Positions 29,412 to 42,510 of a DNA stretch of 64,000 nt are shown piece after piece. Each line of letters opens with the position of its first letter. Position 1 is the stretch's first letter. Under the pieces are notes generated by a model that ran no database searches, was not told where the DNA came from, and saw only the letters and a list, made by a program, of their open reading frames with translations. The stretch is from Symsagittifera roscoffensis (Eukaryota > Xenacoelomorpha > Acoela > Convolutidae): the NCBI RefSeq assembly GCF_963678635.1, contig NC_087062.1, forward strand, positions 23,952,177 to 24,016,176. Direction: 5' to 3'. Position numbers and translations under genes: made by a program.

Positions 29412-30680
29412 AACATCAAAAACAATCTGTAAATACTAAATCAATAGGCATCTCATCGAGAAAAAAATACGGAAACATCAAACCGCGCAAAAAAACGTTT
29501 ACTCCGCGAACATTTAGTTTACTCTAGTCCAACTAGTTTTGAAATTTTCAGCTCCTCCTTGGGAATAAAGAAGTTTTCAAAAAACTTCTACTACGGAACT
29601 CAAATGTAAGAAAAAAATCTGTTCATATAAACCAACACCAACTTTCAACAAAAAATTGTTGTTCAGACGGTGGCGTGTCACGGAGCCGAATACCCGGTTA
29701 GCCGAAAAAAAATTACTCCCGGATAGCCGAAAAATAAATTCGTTCCCAAATAGCCAAAAAAAAATAGTCCTATATATTAAAATTTCTTTATTGAAAAGAC
29801 AGTTGGAGTGCTGTTATTTGACCATTTTTTCTTGGTAATTTTTTTCGATTGTCTCGGTAGGTCTTGACCCGATTCGAAAATTTAAATTGCTTCTTACGCA
29901 AAACACTCTTCAGCTTTATATTTCTTGACTGTGAGCCAAATCGAACACTTTCTTCCTATTTCCTATACAGCAGTTGGTGGTTAGGAAGTTTGGCTCTCTA
30001 TCGAAACCATTACAGAACTTGATCGGAAAAAATCCAGCCAAATTTTTTCAAAGTATTCTGTAGATTTTCGCAATTGTGGATATCGAGTTTTCAAAACCAA
30101 AAAGTTAGGCGAGTTCACAAACGTTCAATAACAATTTCGAACTAAAGCTACTGGCGAGAACGCAAAGGCAAAAATTTTGGCCTCCCTTTTGGTACGGGCA
30201 AAACTTAATATTTTGAGGGATAGTCTTCTTCAAGTTGCTGATCGGCTGGGCTCGTGAGAATGATTCGGATAATTTTTTCCGAATAATCTACCACAAATAA
30301 CCATTGGAGAGAATTGAGTGATATATCTTATTAACGCCCTTTTCAGTCGTGATTCGAACGACATTAAAAAGTTTCAAACTGTATCGAGAAAAATGTTTTA
30401 AAATTTTTGGTTTTGTCTTAATTCGAGTGAATAAAGCGAGCGAGCAGTCTTACAATAGCTTATTTTAATAGCACAAAAGCTTGCTCATAATTTTTTTTAT
30501 TTGAGGATTATCAGTATCAATTCGCTCAATTAGTTGATCTGATTGTGCGTTTCGGTATCTAATCTGTTTCAATTTCATTAACTTGATCCAATTTACTTGC
30601 ATCACTTTATATAAAAGCATGAAAGCTTTACAAAAAAATTAGAAAAAATCATGCGTTAAAAAGTAGTTGCAAAATTCAAA
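29412..30680. other. Non-coding stretch upstream of SLD5
   Basis: No gene seen. It should hold the SLD5 promoter near 29412-29650. A degenerate minisatellite at about 29680-29765 repeats a CCCGGATAGCCGAAAAA-like unit three to four times. The remainder is AT-rich single-copy-looking sequence. Confidence 0.5.
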
Positions 30681-30743
30681 AGTTGTTGTTGTTGTTGGGG
30701 ATTCACAGCACTGCTGTTGGGATTCTTGGTCCCGGCGTCTTCT

Positions 30744-33580
30744 CTACAACAATGTCCACTTGTTTCTGCACGTGATACAATCACAGAATAATTGCCACGT
30801 GCACGTTGTCATTTCTGAAAATCTCTCGTTTACAAATTTCCACATCGTGTTTAAAATTCTCGTCTTGAGGCCGATTCGTTTATCAAAATGAATATATGGT
30901 TCTAATCGATTTACAATCCTACTGGTTCTGAAAACAAATTCGTTTCTCGCTTTTTCCTTTCTCACTTTTCGCATCTCAAAAATTTCTGTATTTCTAGCCC
31001 GTGTGGTTCGCCTGTTTAACACTATTTCATTTCGTTCATTAGAATCAAGACTGGCAAGAAGTAAGATGTTATTTAGCTGGATGAACATGGGCAGGGGTAA
31101 AATGTTTAGCAAGCGTTGTTCGTTGATGTACACTCCCGTTTTATTTCCAGTGATCCAACGGATTACTTTCTTTTGAAATCGCTACAACTGCAATTGATCC
31201 CCCCTCGATATATGTGTACATGAGAGTCCGTATAATAACACTGGGAGTATTAGTGACTTATACAGGCCTAACTTTACAAACGTATTCATCTTTGCTGATC
31301 GGTTTCTTCTCAGGAGGTACAGTACTTGGTTTGCCTTCTTTAATCTTGTTTCAATGTGTACCTTCCAACTTAAATCGCCCGACACAAAAATTCCCAGATC
31401 TTTCACAAACATCGATGTTCCAAGCACTACACCAAAAAGCATAGAGTTAGCGTCTCCGCCCCTAAAACTTACTTTTGCACATTTATCTAGTGCTAATTCC
31501 ATTTTGTTTTCAGTTACCCACTGCTGAATTTTGTCCAGATCTTCTTGAATTTCAATTGATGTTTTTTTGATGGAAAGTAGTTTAAGATCATCCGCAGAAA
31601 TATATGGTTCAGAGAATTGGAGTACTTCAGGTAGGTCGTTAATAAAAATGCAAAAGAGCAGTGGTCCTAAAAGTGATCCTTGGGGAACACCACTAGTGAC
31701 TTCTAAAACTTTTGAGCTGATATTGTCTACTCGTACAAACTGTTTCCTGTTTTTCAAATAGTCATAGAGTACCTCTAACATGCAGCCTCCTATTCCTATA
31801 AGTGCAACTTTCTTAAGTAGATCAAAATGCGGAACTTTATCAAAGGCTTTTGTAAAGTCAGTGTAGACTGCTACAATTTCTGCGTTTGAGTCATTGTCAA
31901 GCGCTTCATATATTTCTTTCAGGAAAGAGAGCATGTTTGTCAAAACTGATCTACCTTTAGTAAAACCGTGTTGATGTTTCGTCAAATACCAGGCAAAGTA
32001 AGGGTACAGGTCTTTGTATATACATTTTTTAAGGACTTTGCTGTCAATATTTAATAGCGATACTGGTCGATAGTTGTTCACCATTTTTCGGTCACCTTTT
32101 TTGTGAACAGGAGTAACTGCAGCTGTTTTCCATGAATCAGGTATTTTTCGTAGGCGTTTTACGTTTCTCAAAAGTTTGTTCATCGGTTTGCATATATTGC
32201 GGTTCGTTTTCTGAAAAAAGCTAGGTGGCAACCCATTTGGGCCGCGTGACTTTGTTACGTCCAGAGTTGATAAAATCTCACTTACTGTCTTTTTCGATAT
32301 ATCAAAATTCGTTAACAAGGGATTTTCAAATTGAATATCTCTAATACTAAAACTTTCTTTAGGATTAAAAACTGAATGAAAGAAGTCGTTTAGCATGTTG
32401 ACTTGTTCGTTTGGATTTGTGCTTTCAACTTCATCTTTTATGATTAACTTAGGAAGACTTGTATGTTTATTCAAGTTCTTTAGGTGTTTAAAAATTACAT
32501 TAGTGTTCCGTGTTCTAAACAATTCCTCTTGGTAGTTTTTCCTGTCCAATTCCGATGATTCAGTTACTAAATTTTCAAACAGTTTAACTTGTTGTCTTCT
32601 GTAGTTGGTCGGTTTGAGTATACATGATTGCCGTTTTGTTTGTAACTTTTTGATCAAATTTGAAGTGCTACTAGTTATCCAAGGTGGAAGTGATTTCCTA
32701 TGTCTTGTTCTGAGAGGCACAAAATTCTTAATGATTTCATCCAAATATTGGGTGTACTCCTCATGCATTTTGTTAATGTTTGTGTGGCATACTGGTTCAA
32801 ATGGGTTCTCGTTTATAAAATTGTTTATTCCTTCAAAATCGGTATTCCAAAACTTCTAAAATTTTCCAAGTATGGTTTCGGCTCTGATACCGTGCACTCA
32901 ATAGACAACATTATGGCATTGTGATCTGAGCAGTCATAAATCTTGGAAACGTTAAAATCTTGTTCGGCACTTGTATAGCAATTCCGATAGAAGGCTACGT
33001 CTAGTATGTTCTTCACACATGTTGGGAAATCTATCGCCTGCCTAAAGAGTCCATTTTCAAAAATTTGCAGTATTTGGTTTTCTTCCTCGTCAGTACTGGT
33101 GAGGGTGTTCCAGTTTGTTTCTGGGAAATTTAAATCCCCACATAAGAGAAGCGGTTTGTTTTTAGGAATGGCTTTGATCAGTTGTTCAAATTCGTGCCCT
33201 TTGTATCTGTAATTACTGTTTTTTGGCGGATTGTAGAATGAGCCAATTATCATTTCAGTTTGATGAAGTTTTATACTACATAGCACACATGAATCAGGAA
33301 TGTCATGTTTGGTGGATAAGTCCTCGGTAATTAGACTATTCTTGACAGCTATTAGGCTGCCTCCGTGACAGTTTTTACCACTCACAATAGCTCTATCAGA
33401 TCTATAGATTTTATATTCACTTAGAAAAAGCTCTGATGATTGAATATTCTCGTTAAGCCAAGTTTCGCTTAAGCATATGACATTAAAATTTCCAACTGCA
33501 ATTGCATTTGCTAGCTTAGTTCTTCTCTCTATGTTGATTAGGCTTCTAGTATTTAGTTGCAGAATGTTGAGGAATCCTAG
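30744..33580 (-). pseudogene. CR1-like ORF2: AP endonuclease, reverse transcriptase and C-terminal domain
   Basis: Endonuclease (33580-32825): starts with NILQLNTRSL directly after the ORF1 stop, contains the ICLSETWL glutamate motif, LCGDLNFPETNW and CSDHNAI. Reverse transcriptase (to 31182): VTPVHKKGD, YTDFTKAFDKV, SGVPQGSLLGPLLF, and SADDLKLL where F/Y-ADD is usual. C-terminal segment (31181-30744): RFQKKVIRW, NILPLPMFIQLN and RTTRARN. These encode target-primed reverse transcription. The EN and RT frames differ by one nucleotide at an A4 tract (32849-32852 on plus), and TAG at 31182-31184 splits off the C-terminal domain in the same frame. First in-frame Met in the EN part is at 33385, too late to include the whole domain. 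Confidence 0.88.
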
Positions 33581-34474
33581 TCAATGCTGGGGTTCCTGAA
33601 CTTCAGTGTCAATAGTTACTTTCACACCATCATTGAACAATTCTAGATTCCTTATTTTCAGCTTTTTGCGAGGAACGCCTTCATCTAGTAGTTGTCTTCG
33701 TTTCTTAAGGATTTCGTTCTCTTTAATTGCACTCTCTTTGGTCAATGCTGGTAGCAGGTAGACCTTTTTTTCGACCATTTGTTCTCGCTTTTCTCGGCTT
33801 TTTGCTAGTACTAGTCGTGCTTCATGTTCGCTAGGTACAGTTACCAGCAGAGTTCTTGGCTTCATTCGATTACGATCAAATTTTCCCAGTCGTTTTAGTT
33901 CTATTATTTTCGGCTTCACTCCAATTATGTCTAGTATATCGTTTACTTCGTCATTTGTTGGGACAAGGTTTTCTCCTTTTGTTTTCTCAGGGTCCTCTTT
34001 GACCCCTTGTATCCTAAAACTTTGATTTATGTTGTGATCAGAGTTAGATCTGGCAGCATGTTGAGTGGTTTGAGCTTGATTTATCCGGGTGGTGGTTTCA
34101 GCAGCTACAACGGCACTATAAGTTTTTTCCACTTTATCGCATGTCGTTTTCATTGCATTTCCAATTTTTTGATCTACTAAATCGGTAAGTATTCTTTCCA
34201 TGCTTTTAAGGCTTTCAGTTACATCAATGTTTGAGAGCTTCTCGTCTATGTTGGCCAGGGTTTTGCATCTTATAAAGTTGTCTCGTTCATTATTTTGCAC
34301 ACAAGTATTACAAAGCAACATGACAATCGGCCCTAGTTCTTTTATTCCATTTATGGGCACTAGAGACAACCCAACACAAGTTGGTTCCAAATGCATTTGA
34401 GCGTTGCATGCGACACAAGTGTATGTTTTCTCGTTGCCGGCAAAGCCTCTTTTACATGTTTTGAAGCAAATCAA
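33581..34474 (-). CDS. CR1-like ORF1 protein (PHD-like finger, RNA-binding type)
   Basis: 297 residues. Cys/His pairs at the N-terminus (CFKTCKRGF, CVACNAQMHLEPTCVG, LLCNTCVQ) form a PHD-like zinc finger. A coiled middle follows, then a C-terminal domain with RIQGVKEDPEKTKGEN, LKRLGKF and RPTLLVTVPSEHEA-like order (RTLLVTVPSEHEARLVLAKS), typical of ORF1 proteins of CR1-type elements that bind their RNA. The open frame begins without an in-frame ATG before about residue 27, so the 5' end is truncated or shifted. It ends in TGA followed by CTAG; the same frame stays open into the endonuclease. Confidence 0.82.
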   Translation of the reverse strand: MICFKTCKRGFAGNEKTYTCVACNAQMHLEPTCVGLSLVPINGIKELGPIVMLLCNTCVQNNERDNFIRCKTLANIDEKLSNIDVTESLKSMERILTDLVDQKIGNAMKTTCDKVEKTYSAVVAAETTTRINQAQTTQHAARSNSDHNINQSFRIQGVKEDPEKTKGENLVPTNDEVNDILDIIGVKPKIIELKRLGKFDRNRMKPRTLLVTVPSEHEARLVLAKSREKREQMVEKKVYLLPALTKESAIKENEILKKRRQLLDEGVPRKKLKIRNLELFNDGVKVTIDTEVQEPQH

Positions 34475-34489
34475 ATCTCATTAATTTAT

Positions 34490-37400
34490 TCGCAGGAAGA
34501 GGGAGATTGTTTCATTGTTCTTTCTAACCACAGAGATTCTTAATTTTAATATTCAGGACAATAACAACTAAAATTTCCGAAGGGAAGAATCATAGTAGGA
34601 TAATTTTAGCTTGTTGGTTGGCAGGACTGTCCGGCAAACCAACACCTTTTAAAACCTAGGAGAAAAAGTTTTAATTCAGGACGATGACGTTGGAAGTCAG
34701 AAAAAATGTTTTATCATAGGTCACATCCTCAAAGTGCAGATTAGAGAAGAAATTTGGAAGGCTATAGCGATGTAGTATGATGCCATTTATATTCTGCAGT
34801 GAGTCGATATGAGATATAAAGTGGATAAAAGTTATTTCGTGCATTTTGTAAATTCTGTTTGATGACACTGTACTAACTTTACGAATATTGCGAGACTGAA
34901 TGGGGTCATTGACCGGGCTTTCCGGGAGTATGTGACATTGGACCAGAATGAACAAAAATGCAGATGCAGCAATTTCGAGTTTTTAGCAGCAAACCTTCCG
35001 AATTGGCGGTGTTGAAGGAATAAGAGCGTTATTCGGACGATTGGACAAATCGTGAAGGCTGAAGGATTCGGAAATTCCTAAATTTTAAAAATTCGAATTG
35101 ATGACGTAATGATTCTAAGAAGCGTCAAAAACGGCCATTTTGGAGAAAAACCGAAATAGAAACACACAACAACCAAAAAACTGAGAATCGGAAACAGAGA
35201 AAAACAGAAGTAGCAGAGACCGCTCCGAGTTGCAACTATTGTGCCGCTACAAAAGTTGCAAGGCCGTTGCGAACAATAGTGAAGGGTGGGAGATAGCCTT
35301 CCGGAAGGAGAATAAGAGTCTTATTTCGCCGGACTCAAGAATCCGGAGGGGTCTCGGGATTTGGACTGAAACTGTCTTATATAAACTTTAGCTTCCCTAC
35401 TATGCCCTGAGTTGAATTTAATTATCATCTGAATTCATTTTGCAAGGATGAGAAGCTAGGAGTTGGGGGGAAAGTTTGATCCATCTTCGATTGAGATGAT
35501 GATTTTTATCTACTGAGCAAAAACAATAATAATTCAATAAATAGTAGTAGCCTTGATTTTAGGAGTGACCTCGTGGTCTGGGAATACTGAGATCCACCAT
35601 GAGCTCACTATTTCTGCATGTAATTAAGTCAATTTGAGCGTTCTGGTCGAAGCCGGAGAACAGTAACTTTTTTGTCGACCCGATGTTGAAAAGACCACCA
35701 AAAGAATTGGCTTGGTAGAGACGGTGAAAAGCAGGTAGAGCTCTGTTTAGACGTTGGCCAGTCGTTTTAGAACCTAGCTTTATTTTCCGTCGATATGTAT
35801 CTTCCGGGCGAATGTTACATAATGAAAGTAATAAGAAAGTCCACGGTGTCATAGTATAATATACAAGTGTTACAAATAAAAAATTTCGTCGAAAGTTATA
35901 CTGTCATTTCTTGTTCCGAGTAATCTACTAAATTGCCAGGGAGAATCTCCGTTTTAAAAAGCTGCCTACTCTGGGTTCCTCAGTGCATTTGCTTAGGTTC
36001 TTACTGTGACATTCGACCACAATCAACCAAAATGTAGTTTCGTTACCGAAATTTTTATCGATCAGAAAAAAACATCGAACTGGGAAGATTGATGATTTTA
36101 ACAACATAGCAACGGTTTTTGAAAAATTGGACAAATCGGGAAGGGTTAGTTTTAACTGACATGCGAATTTTTAAAATTTCGTTTCGGACATGAACGACAC
36201 GTAACTTTTTTTTATTTCGCGCACACTGAAACGGCGAAAACAGAACAACAATAGTCGCAGTGGAAACAACTACGGGAAAACGACAGCAGATTGAAATTGT
36301 CATTGGAGATTGTCAGCAACCATTCCGAGTTGTAACGATTGTACTGTTACAATCGTTAAAACGCAAGACCCGAGAAAAAGGAAGGGTGTTGGGATGGCGT
36401 GAAAAGCCTTCCGGAGTATTATTTCCCCGAATTCCAGAATCCGGAGGGGTCTCGGGCTCAGAACTCAAACTGTTTTACAAAAACTTTTAGCTTCCTGGCC
36501 ATGTCCTGAGTTGAATTTAATTAACATCCAGATTCAGTATCAGAGAATGAGAAGCTAGGAGTGAGGGAAAGGGTTGATCCATTTTCGATGGAGATGATGA
36601 TTTTTTTCTACTGAACAAAAACAATAATAATTCAATAAATAGTAGTAGCCCTGATTTTAGGAGTGACCTCGTGGTCTGGGGATACTGAGAACCAGCCATG
36701 AGCTCACTACTCTTGCACGTAATTAAGTTAATTTGAGCGTTCTGGTCGAAGCCGGAAAGCAGTAACGTTTTGTCGACCCGATGTTAGGAAAACCACCAAA
36801 AGAACTGGCTTTGGCAGAGACGGTGAAAAGTATGTAGAGCTGTTTTTAGACGCTAGCCAGTCGTTTTAGAACTTAGCTTTATTTTCCGTCGATATGTACT
36901 TCCGGTCGAATGTTACATTAAAAGCTGGCTCAAAAACAATTCTGTGCTGGGGCCGGCTGCGCCCTGTGACATTCGACCAGAATGGCGCTAAAATTCATGG
37001 CAACGTCGAAATTTTATCGAAATAACAGCTATGCGTTGAAGGAAAATTTTGATCCATCTGTGATGGATATGATTATTTTTATCTACTGAACAAAAACAAA
37101 AAAATTAATAAACAAGTAGTAGCTCTGTTTTAGGAGTGACCTCGTGGTCTGGGGATACTGAGACCCAGCCATGAGCAGACTATTCTGCATGTAACTAAGT
37201 TAATCTGCGTGTTCTGGCCGATAGCCCAAAAAACATTAATGATTTTCTCGACCCGATGTTAAAGGACTACACACGTCTCAGTCGTTTCAGACGGTTGAGA
37301 CGGTTAAAAGCATTTCAGGCTGTGTAACGACGCTAGACAGTCGTTTCATAACCTAGATTTATTTTCTGTCGATCTGTACTTCCGGGCGAATGTTACATAT

Positions 37401-38940
37401 ATGTTTTTATGGCGCTCCATGGTGTTTTTTTTCAACATCATGATCGGCAGATCCATAAACAAGCACCCCGTGCCAATAAATTTTTCGAACTGGAAGGGTT
37501 ATTTGAAACGCAGAAGCCTTCCGGGTTCCCGGGCTTGTTTTTTTAATCTATTTCAGATCAAAGTTTCACGTATTGTGAAGGGTGGGAAGATCGGCCGTCC
37601 CTTTGTTCCCTGAGCGGTGTATGAACAAAAAAACTTAACGAATTACAAGAAACCAAACAAAAAGTAGTATAGTAACCAAGAAAAAACCATAAACATAAAA
37701 AATAACCGAAAAAAAAACAAAAACAGCAAAAATATAAAATCAGTAGAAATCATCCCCTCAGACGAGATGTGATCCTCCCTCCCATTTGTTGTTGTTAATT
37801 ATATTGTTGTTACAGGTATTTATTTCAAACAGGATCGTTACGATCGAAATTTTGGCCCGTTTCTGGTGCCTGTACTGTAGGGTTAATTTAGTATTTAAGC
37901 GCGTTAATGCTATTTTGCGCTCAATCCGGAAGGGTCTTGTGAAGAGGGCGGAAGGTCTAGGTCTAATTGGAAACAGAATTCGGCACTGATTTATTTGTAT
38001 TAAAGTCCAAATTACTTTTTGGAAGAGTGGTTGCCATGAGAGTTTTAGTAGGTCTAGCTCTGGCAATCCGAAGGCAGGTTGGTAACACAGAGCTCGGTGG
38101 ATTCAATAGTCGCCCACTTGAGAAGAATACTGACTTCAAATTTCGTCTGTTTAGTGCGGCACTAAATTCGAAAGCTCTTTCTTTAGAAAGAAGTTGAGCT
38201 ATTAAATTGCGACAGACCAAGTGCAATACACATACATTTTTTGAAACTTTTTTCTTTCATATTTTTTGGTTTTAAATCTTCATTAATTATTCTCGATTGA
38301 GTAGTGACTCAATTACTTTTTAAATAAATTGATATTATCAGTTTGTGCTAGCTTTAAATCCAATAACCTTTAATCAACTAAGATGACTGATCACTTTGTG
38401 GTGATATGAGGTCTTGAGTGATCTCATGAAAAATGAGATTATTTCATTGTTTCTTCTAACCAGCAAGTTTCCTAATTTTTATATTCAGGACCAGTAACAA
38501 CTAAATTTCTGCAGGGAGGAAGCATAGTAGGATAGTTTTAGTTTGTTGGTTGGTAGGACTGTACTGCGTCCCAAAACCTTTTAAAGCTAGGAGAGGAAGT
38601 TTTAAACCAAGATCATGGCACTAAATTTCAGAAAAGATGTTTTATCTTAAATCACATCCTCAAAGTGCAGATTGGTGAACAAAATTAGAGGGCTATGGCA
38701 GTGTAGTATGATGCCATTTGTATTCTGCAGTGAGTCGATGTGATGTGGATGAAAGTGTTTTCATGCATTTTGTAAATTATGTTCGATGGCACTGTACCAT
38801 TTTAATGAAAATCACGCGACTCAATGAGGACATTGACCGGACTGTCCGCGGAGTATGTGACATTCAACCAGAATGGCGCCAAAATGCATGGCAACATCGA
38901 AATTTTATTGGAGCATTCGAGTGGGAAAATTAACAGTTTA
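34490..38940. repeat. Diverged tandem repeat array, period about 1.07 kb
   Basis: Segments around 35280-35870, 36350-36920 and 37090-37400 share TAGTAGTAGC, GGAGTGACCTCGTGGTCTGG, CGACCCGATGTT, CCAGTCGTTTTAGAAC and TTATTTTCCGTCGAT in the same order. The piece 34500-34960 matches 38430-38900 (GGACAATAACAACTAAA, GTAGGATA, TTGTTGGTTGG, GTGACATT). A GTGACATT-GACCAGAATG motif recurs near 34933, 36006, 36966 and 38850. No conserved ORF runs through the units. 37740-38230 looks like unrelated insert sequence. Confidence 0.75.
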
Positions 38941-38966
38941 GATGGATTAATGTGCTTATGCTAATT

Positions 38967-41900
38967 ATGAATCCAAGATAATTGTGATATTTGAGACACT
39001 AAGGTGGAAGAAGAAAAATACAGCTCTTGGCTCTTCTCACCTTCTCCCCAACTCCAGATAAGCATCAATTTTGTGTTGTAAATAAAACTAAGTATAGACT
39101 AAACATTCTTGTCACAGCCTAATTAGGTCACAAGCCAAATTTTGTAACAATCAGACAAAATTAACAGGATCAATACTTATAAAAAAACTGCAGGTTTAGG
39201 GGAAAAAAGCTCAGCACCCACTTTCAACACTTTTCAAATGTTTTTTTTTTAATTTTCAATGATAATTTACGTGCTATTTTTGCTGAACGCCTAATTTTAT
39301 GATGAACGGCAAGAAGAACAGTGAAAGGCAAGAATAACTTTTTGGGTTGGTTTTAACTCAAATTTCAACCGAAAACTAAAAAGAAACTTTGAAAACTAAA
39401 AATTGAATTAAATTAAAATTGGTTTCGGTTTTTGCTTAAAAATGATTTGTTGGCCGTAAAAGATGAAAGTTGTTTTATCTCAGCCTTGTCTTATCAGTTC
39501 AAAAAATTATTCCACAAATTGTTAGAATGATGAGAGTTTGTTCAAATGCTTATAATCTGAGTTAATAAAAACTGAGCTACTAGAAAATGCTAATTAATTA
39601 TTGAATTATGAAAAAAAATTTCCGGAAAAAATCTCGATTGCTCAGAAAAACCTAAAAACATTTCATTTCGGAAGCAACGTTAACAGCTTATTTGAACAGC
39701 GGCGTATTTACTCGGAAGTAATCCTAGTAGCTAATTTTGAGAATTAAAAGTTAATTTCTCGGGGTCAAAATCGAAAAAGTGCGCATTGTAGTTTTCCATT
39801 TTCATTTTTCCATAAATTTTTTTTCGAAAATTCCCCCTAGACACTGACTGACATCGAAGATCCGAGTTTTCATGAAACGAAAAGGAGTACAAAACTGGGA
39901 AAGCGTAAATTGTTATCCAATTTTTATTGCAATAAATATTGAACATGAAAGTTTGAGGATCAACCGAACGAAAAATTACCCTAGTTCAAATTACTTAATA
40001 ACAATCTTGACCAAAATTTTAGGAAAAAGCTATAGCTTTTTCGCGACTAATTATTTCAAGCAATTTAAAACGTTTTGAATGTTCCAGAAAAAATTTGGCG
40101 TAAAATTCAAGTTTCTTTTGCCTTAACATAGTAAAGAAAACAAACTCGGATTTTTATGTTCTAAAAATCCATAATTGATGCCTTTTTCCCAATTTTTTTC
40201 TGTTGAGTGAAATGTTTTAGACGACTTCTTAATTGAATTTTTTTCCCAGGAGGTGTCTGAAACGTCATACATTTCGCTCAAATAGGCCCTCTTTTTTCGA
40301 AATAGTATCTTATCGAAACACCATAAAACGACCCAGAAAACGTTCTCCCATCACTAAACATTCTTTGCTGTAGTTGAGTGTGTGCATGTGTTGATTTGGG
40401 TTGATTTCTTACCTCAAATTTTTTTTCTAGGGTTTATCAGATTTTGGGTCAAAACACTCGAACTGTCCGCTTCCCTTCCGTCCCGCTAAAGTTGCAGTCG
40501 GTAAACACACCTCTTATTGTATACACAAAGACATAATTGTAAAGTTAACCCATTGAACTTGTCATCCGATATCTAATTTTGATTTTTGATGGTCGTATTT
40601 TAAAAATTAACTAACCTTGTGTAGCATTTTCTTAATTCGAAATGGTTTGCATCTAATCAGCAAGCTTTCTAAATTATCCCAATCGGCTCAACTCTAAAAG
40701 GTGAGAGACAGGTGGCAAAAAATTGTTCTGCCATAAAAGGGCTCTCATTAAACTGTTTTGCAGAAAAAAAACGGAGCACAAAATTGTTCACACAAATCCT
40801 CAGATAGTTCTCCGGAATAATATTGTCTCGTGGCTGGACTCAATTAGCAATTCAACCAATTCAACACGTAGGAATGTCAGCAAAAACTTCCAATATTTGT
40901 AAGCTTTAGAAGTAAATCGATTCCTGCTAATTATGGAAACCGGAATTTCATCAACGAAAAAAACAGCGAATAATCTCAAAAATTGCAATCGTCTACCTCT
41001 CAAACCGCCAGCAATAGTCTACCGCCAGCCTTTGTATCCGATCTTGCCAATTAGGTCAAAAAACAGGGATTGCTATAAACCATCCTTGAAACAATAGATT
41101 GGAAAGACCGAACAGTTAAGAAAAAAAATGGCTTCAAAATTCTAAGGAGTCCACGGGAAAAAAATCCAAACCTTTTTTTTACCTTTAAGATTCTCAGACA
41201 AAGCAAATCGTGCCTCAGAATTTTCAGCAGACAAAACGATATAATTCTTGCGCTTTATAATTTCAAAAGCTTTGCAAACAAAGTCAGCAGAGCCAAACAA
41301 AGTCGAGAGCTGAAAACTGCAACATGACGCCGTGAAGTAGAGCGAGAGAATGAGGTTAAATTTGCTCGAAACTCCAAAAATCAAATCGGATTGGAAAAAT
41401 GGCCAATGCAAATTGCAATAAACTGGCCGAATTATGAGTGAAAAAGAAATCTGGGTGCATTTTAGAAGAAATCAATTCCGTTAAACTCGTCCGAGCAGAG
41501 TCTTGTAGAAAGTTCAAGGACAAAAAAATGGGTGATTAAAACTACTGAAGAAAATTACTGCAAAAATCCAAACCAGTACCGATAACCGACTTTCAGGCGT
41601 TCCATATTAACCATCTGTTAATTCTGCTTTCCAACCGGAAATATCCGTCACGGTCTTTAAATGCATGAAAATCATACCGTTATCGCAAGTCGGTTTTTTT
41701 TTTATAAATCCCAGAAAGATATGTTCCAAATTTCCCTGAAGAACGTTCATCACGTTTCGCAAACGTCCATTAAGACTATACTGCAGGCCGTTGGTTTCAG
41801 TTTAACCTCGCAAGGTAGCCAGAGTCTATATGTAGCTCAATCGTTGAATGAAGTCATTCGAGATAGAGATTATCATCAACGCAACGTAAAGGCCAACAAT

Positions 41901-42165
41901 CACTTTGGTCGAAACCAGCCGAGCTATCCGCCAATTAACGAACCGAAAGTTCTAACTGTCGAAAACATCGCTAAACTGATATATTGATCTGCAAAGATCT
42001 GTTACCAGAATGAAAACTGTTCCAGTGCAACCGTGAATCCTCTGTATTGTCACGAATGGTTCTGCCATTTTGTAAGCTCCCCATTTGAGTAATTGCGTCA
42101 AGTTAACAGTCTTGGAAATTCTTGTGACTGAGAAAGCCAAAATTTTTTAGTTCTTTCATTTCAAC
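38967..42165. repeat. 3.1-kb repeat unit, copy A
   Basis: Colinear with 43596-46770 at roughly 90% identity by eye, from ATGAATCCAAGATAATTGTG to GAAAATTCTTGTGACTG. Open frames inside are short and not conserved between copies in the same frame, so it looks non-coding. No terminal inverted repeats seen at the limits. Confidence 0.85.
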
Positions 42166-42169
42166 TAAA

Positions 42170-42510
42170 TAGGTTGCCCCTTTGGCATAACTCTACGTAA
42201 TCTATTTTTCACTGAACAACCTCAAAATTTTTTAAAGGCGTCCTGGCGCCAATAAGAGGTATTTTTAATTATGAGGGGGGAGCGAGCGCCAAAAAAAATT
42301 CAATTTTTTGGTAAACATTTTCCGTAAAAAGCCTAAAAACGCCTTACTTGGCCTGTTTTTTGAAAAACTTGTTGTGGCGCAGAAAATTTTCACAAAATAG
42401 GGTCCTTATACTTTTTTGTATTTTGAGGGAGCTCGGAAAATCAAATTGGTCAATTTTTTGAAAAACTGCCAACCCACCCCCTAGAAAAATTCTGCACACG
42501 CCACTACAAC
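42170..42510. repeat. Dispersed MITE-like repeat, copy 2
   Basis: Shares AATTATGAGGGG, the GAGCGCC-type GC block, CCTAAAAACGCC, TTGGCCTGTTTT and AATAGGGTCCTTATA with 25830-26000. Confidence 0.5.

Larger units (their letters stand above)
30680..34474 (-). mobile_element. CR1-like non-LTR retrotransposon (damaged)
   Basis: Contains, in order on the minus strand, a zinc-finger ORF1, an AP endonuclease, reverse transcriptase and the RT-associated C-terminal domain. The 3' end (about 30680) is a short AAC-type microsatellite (GTTGTTGTTGTTGTTGG on the plus strand), as in CR1/L2-type elements, rather than long poly-A. The 5' limit is uncertain. Three changes keep it from full-length translation: the ORF1/EN stop, a 1-nt shift near 32849-32852 and a stop at 31182-31184. 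Confidence 0.88.

Noticed and set aside
37758-38226. Overlapping minus-strand frames of 102 and 87 codons as a possible retroelement tail
   Set aside because: Arg/Pro-rich fragments with no motif I can place; both strands are open here, so chance is likely.
41661-41987. 108-codon frame in copy A of the 3.1-kb unit
   Set aside because: Disrupted by indels in copy B and no domain recognised, so no sign of selection for coding.
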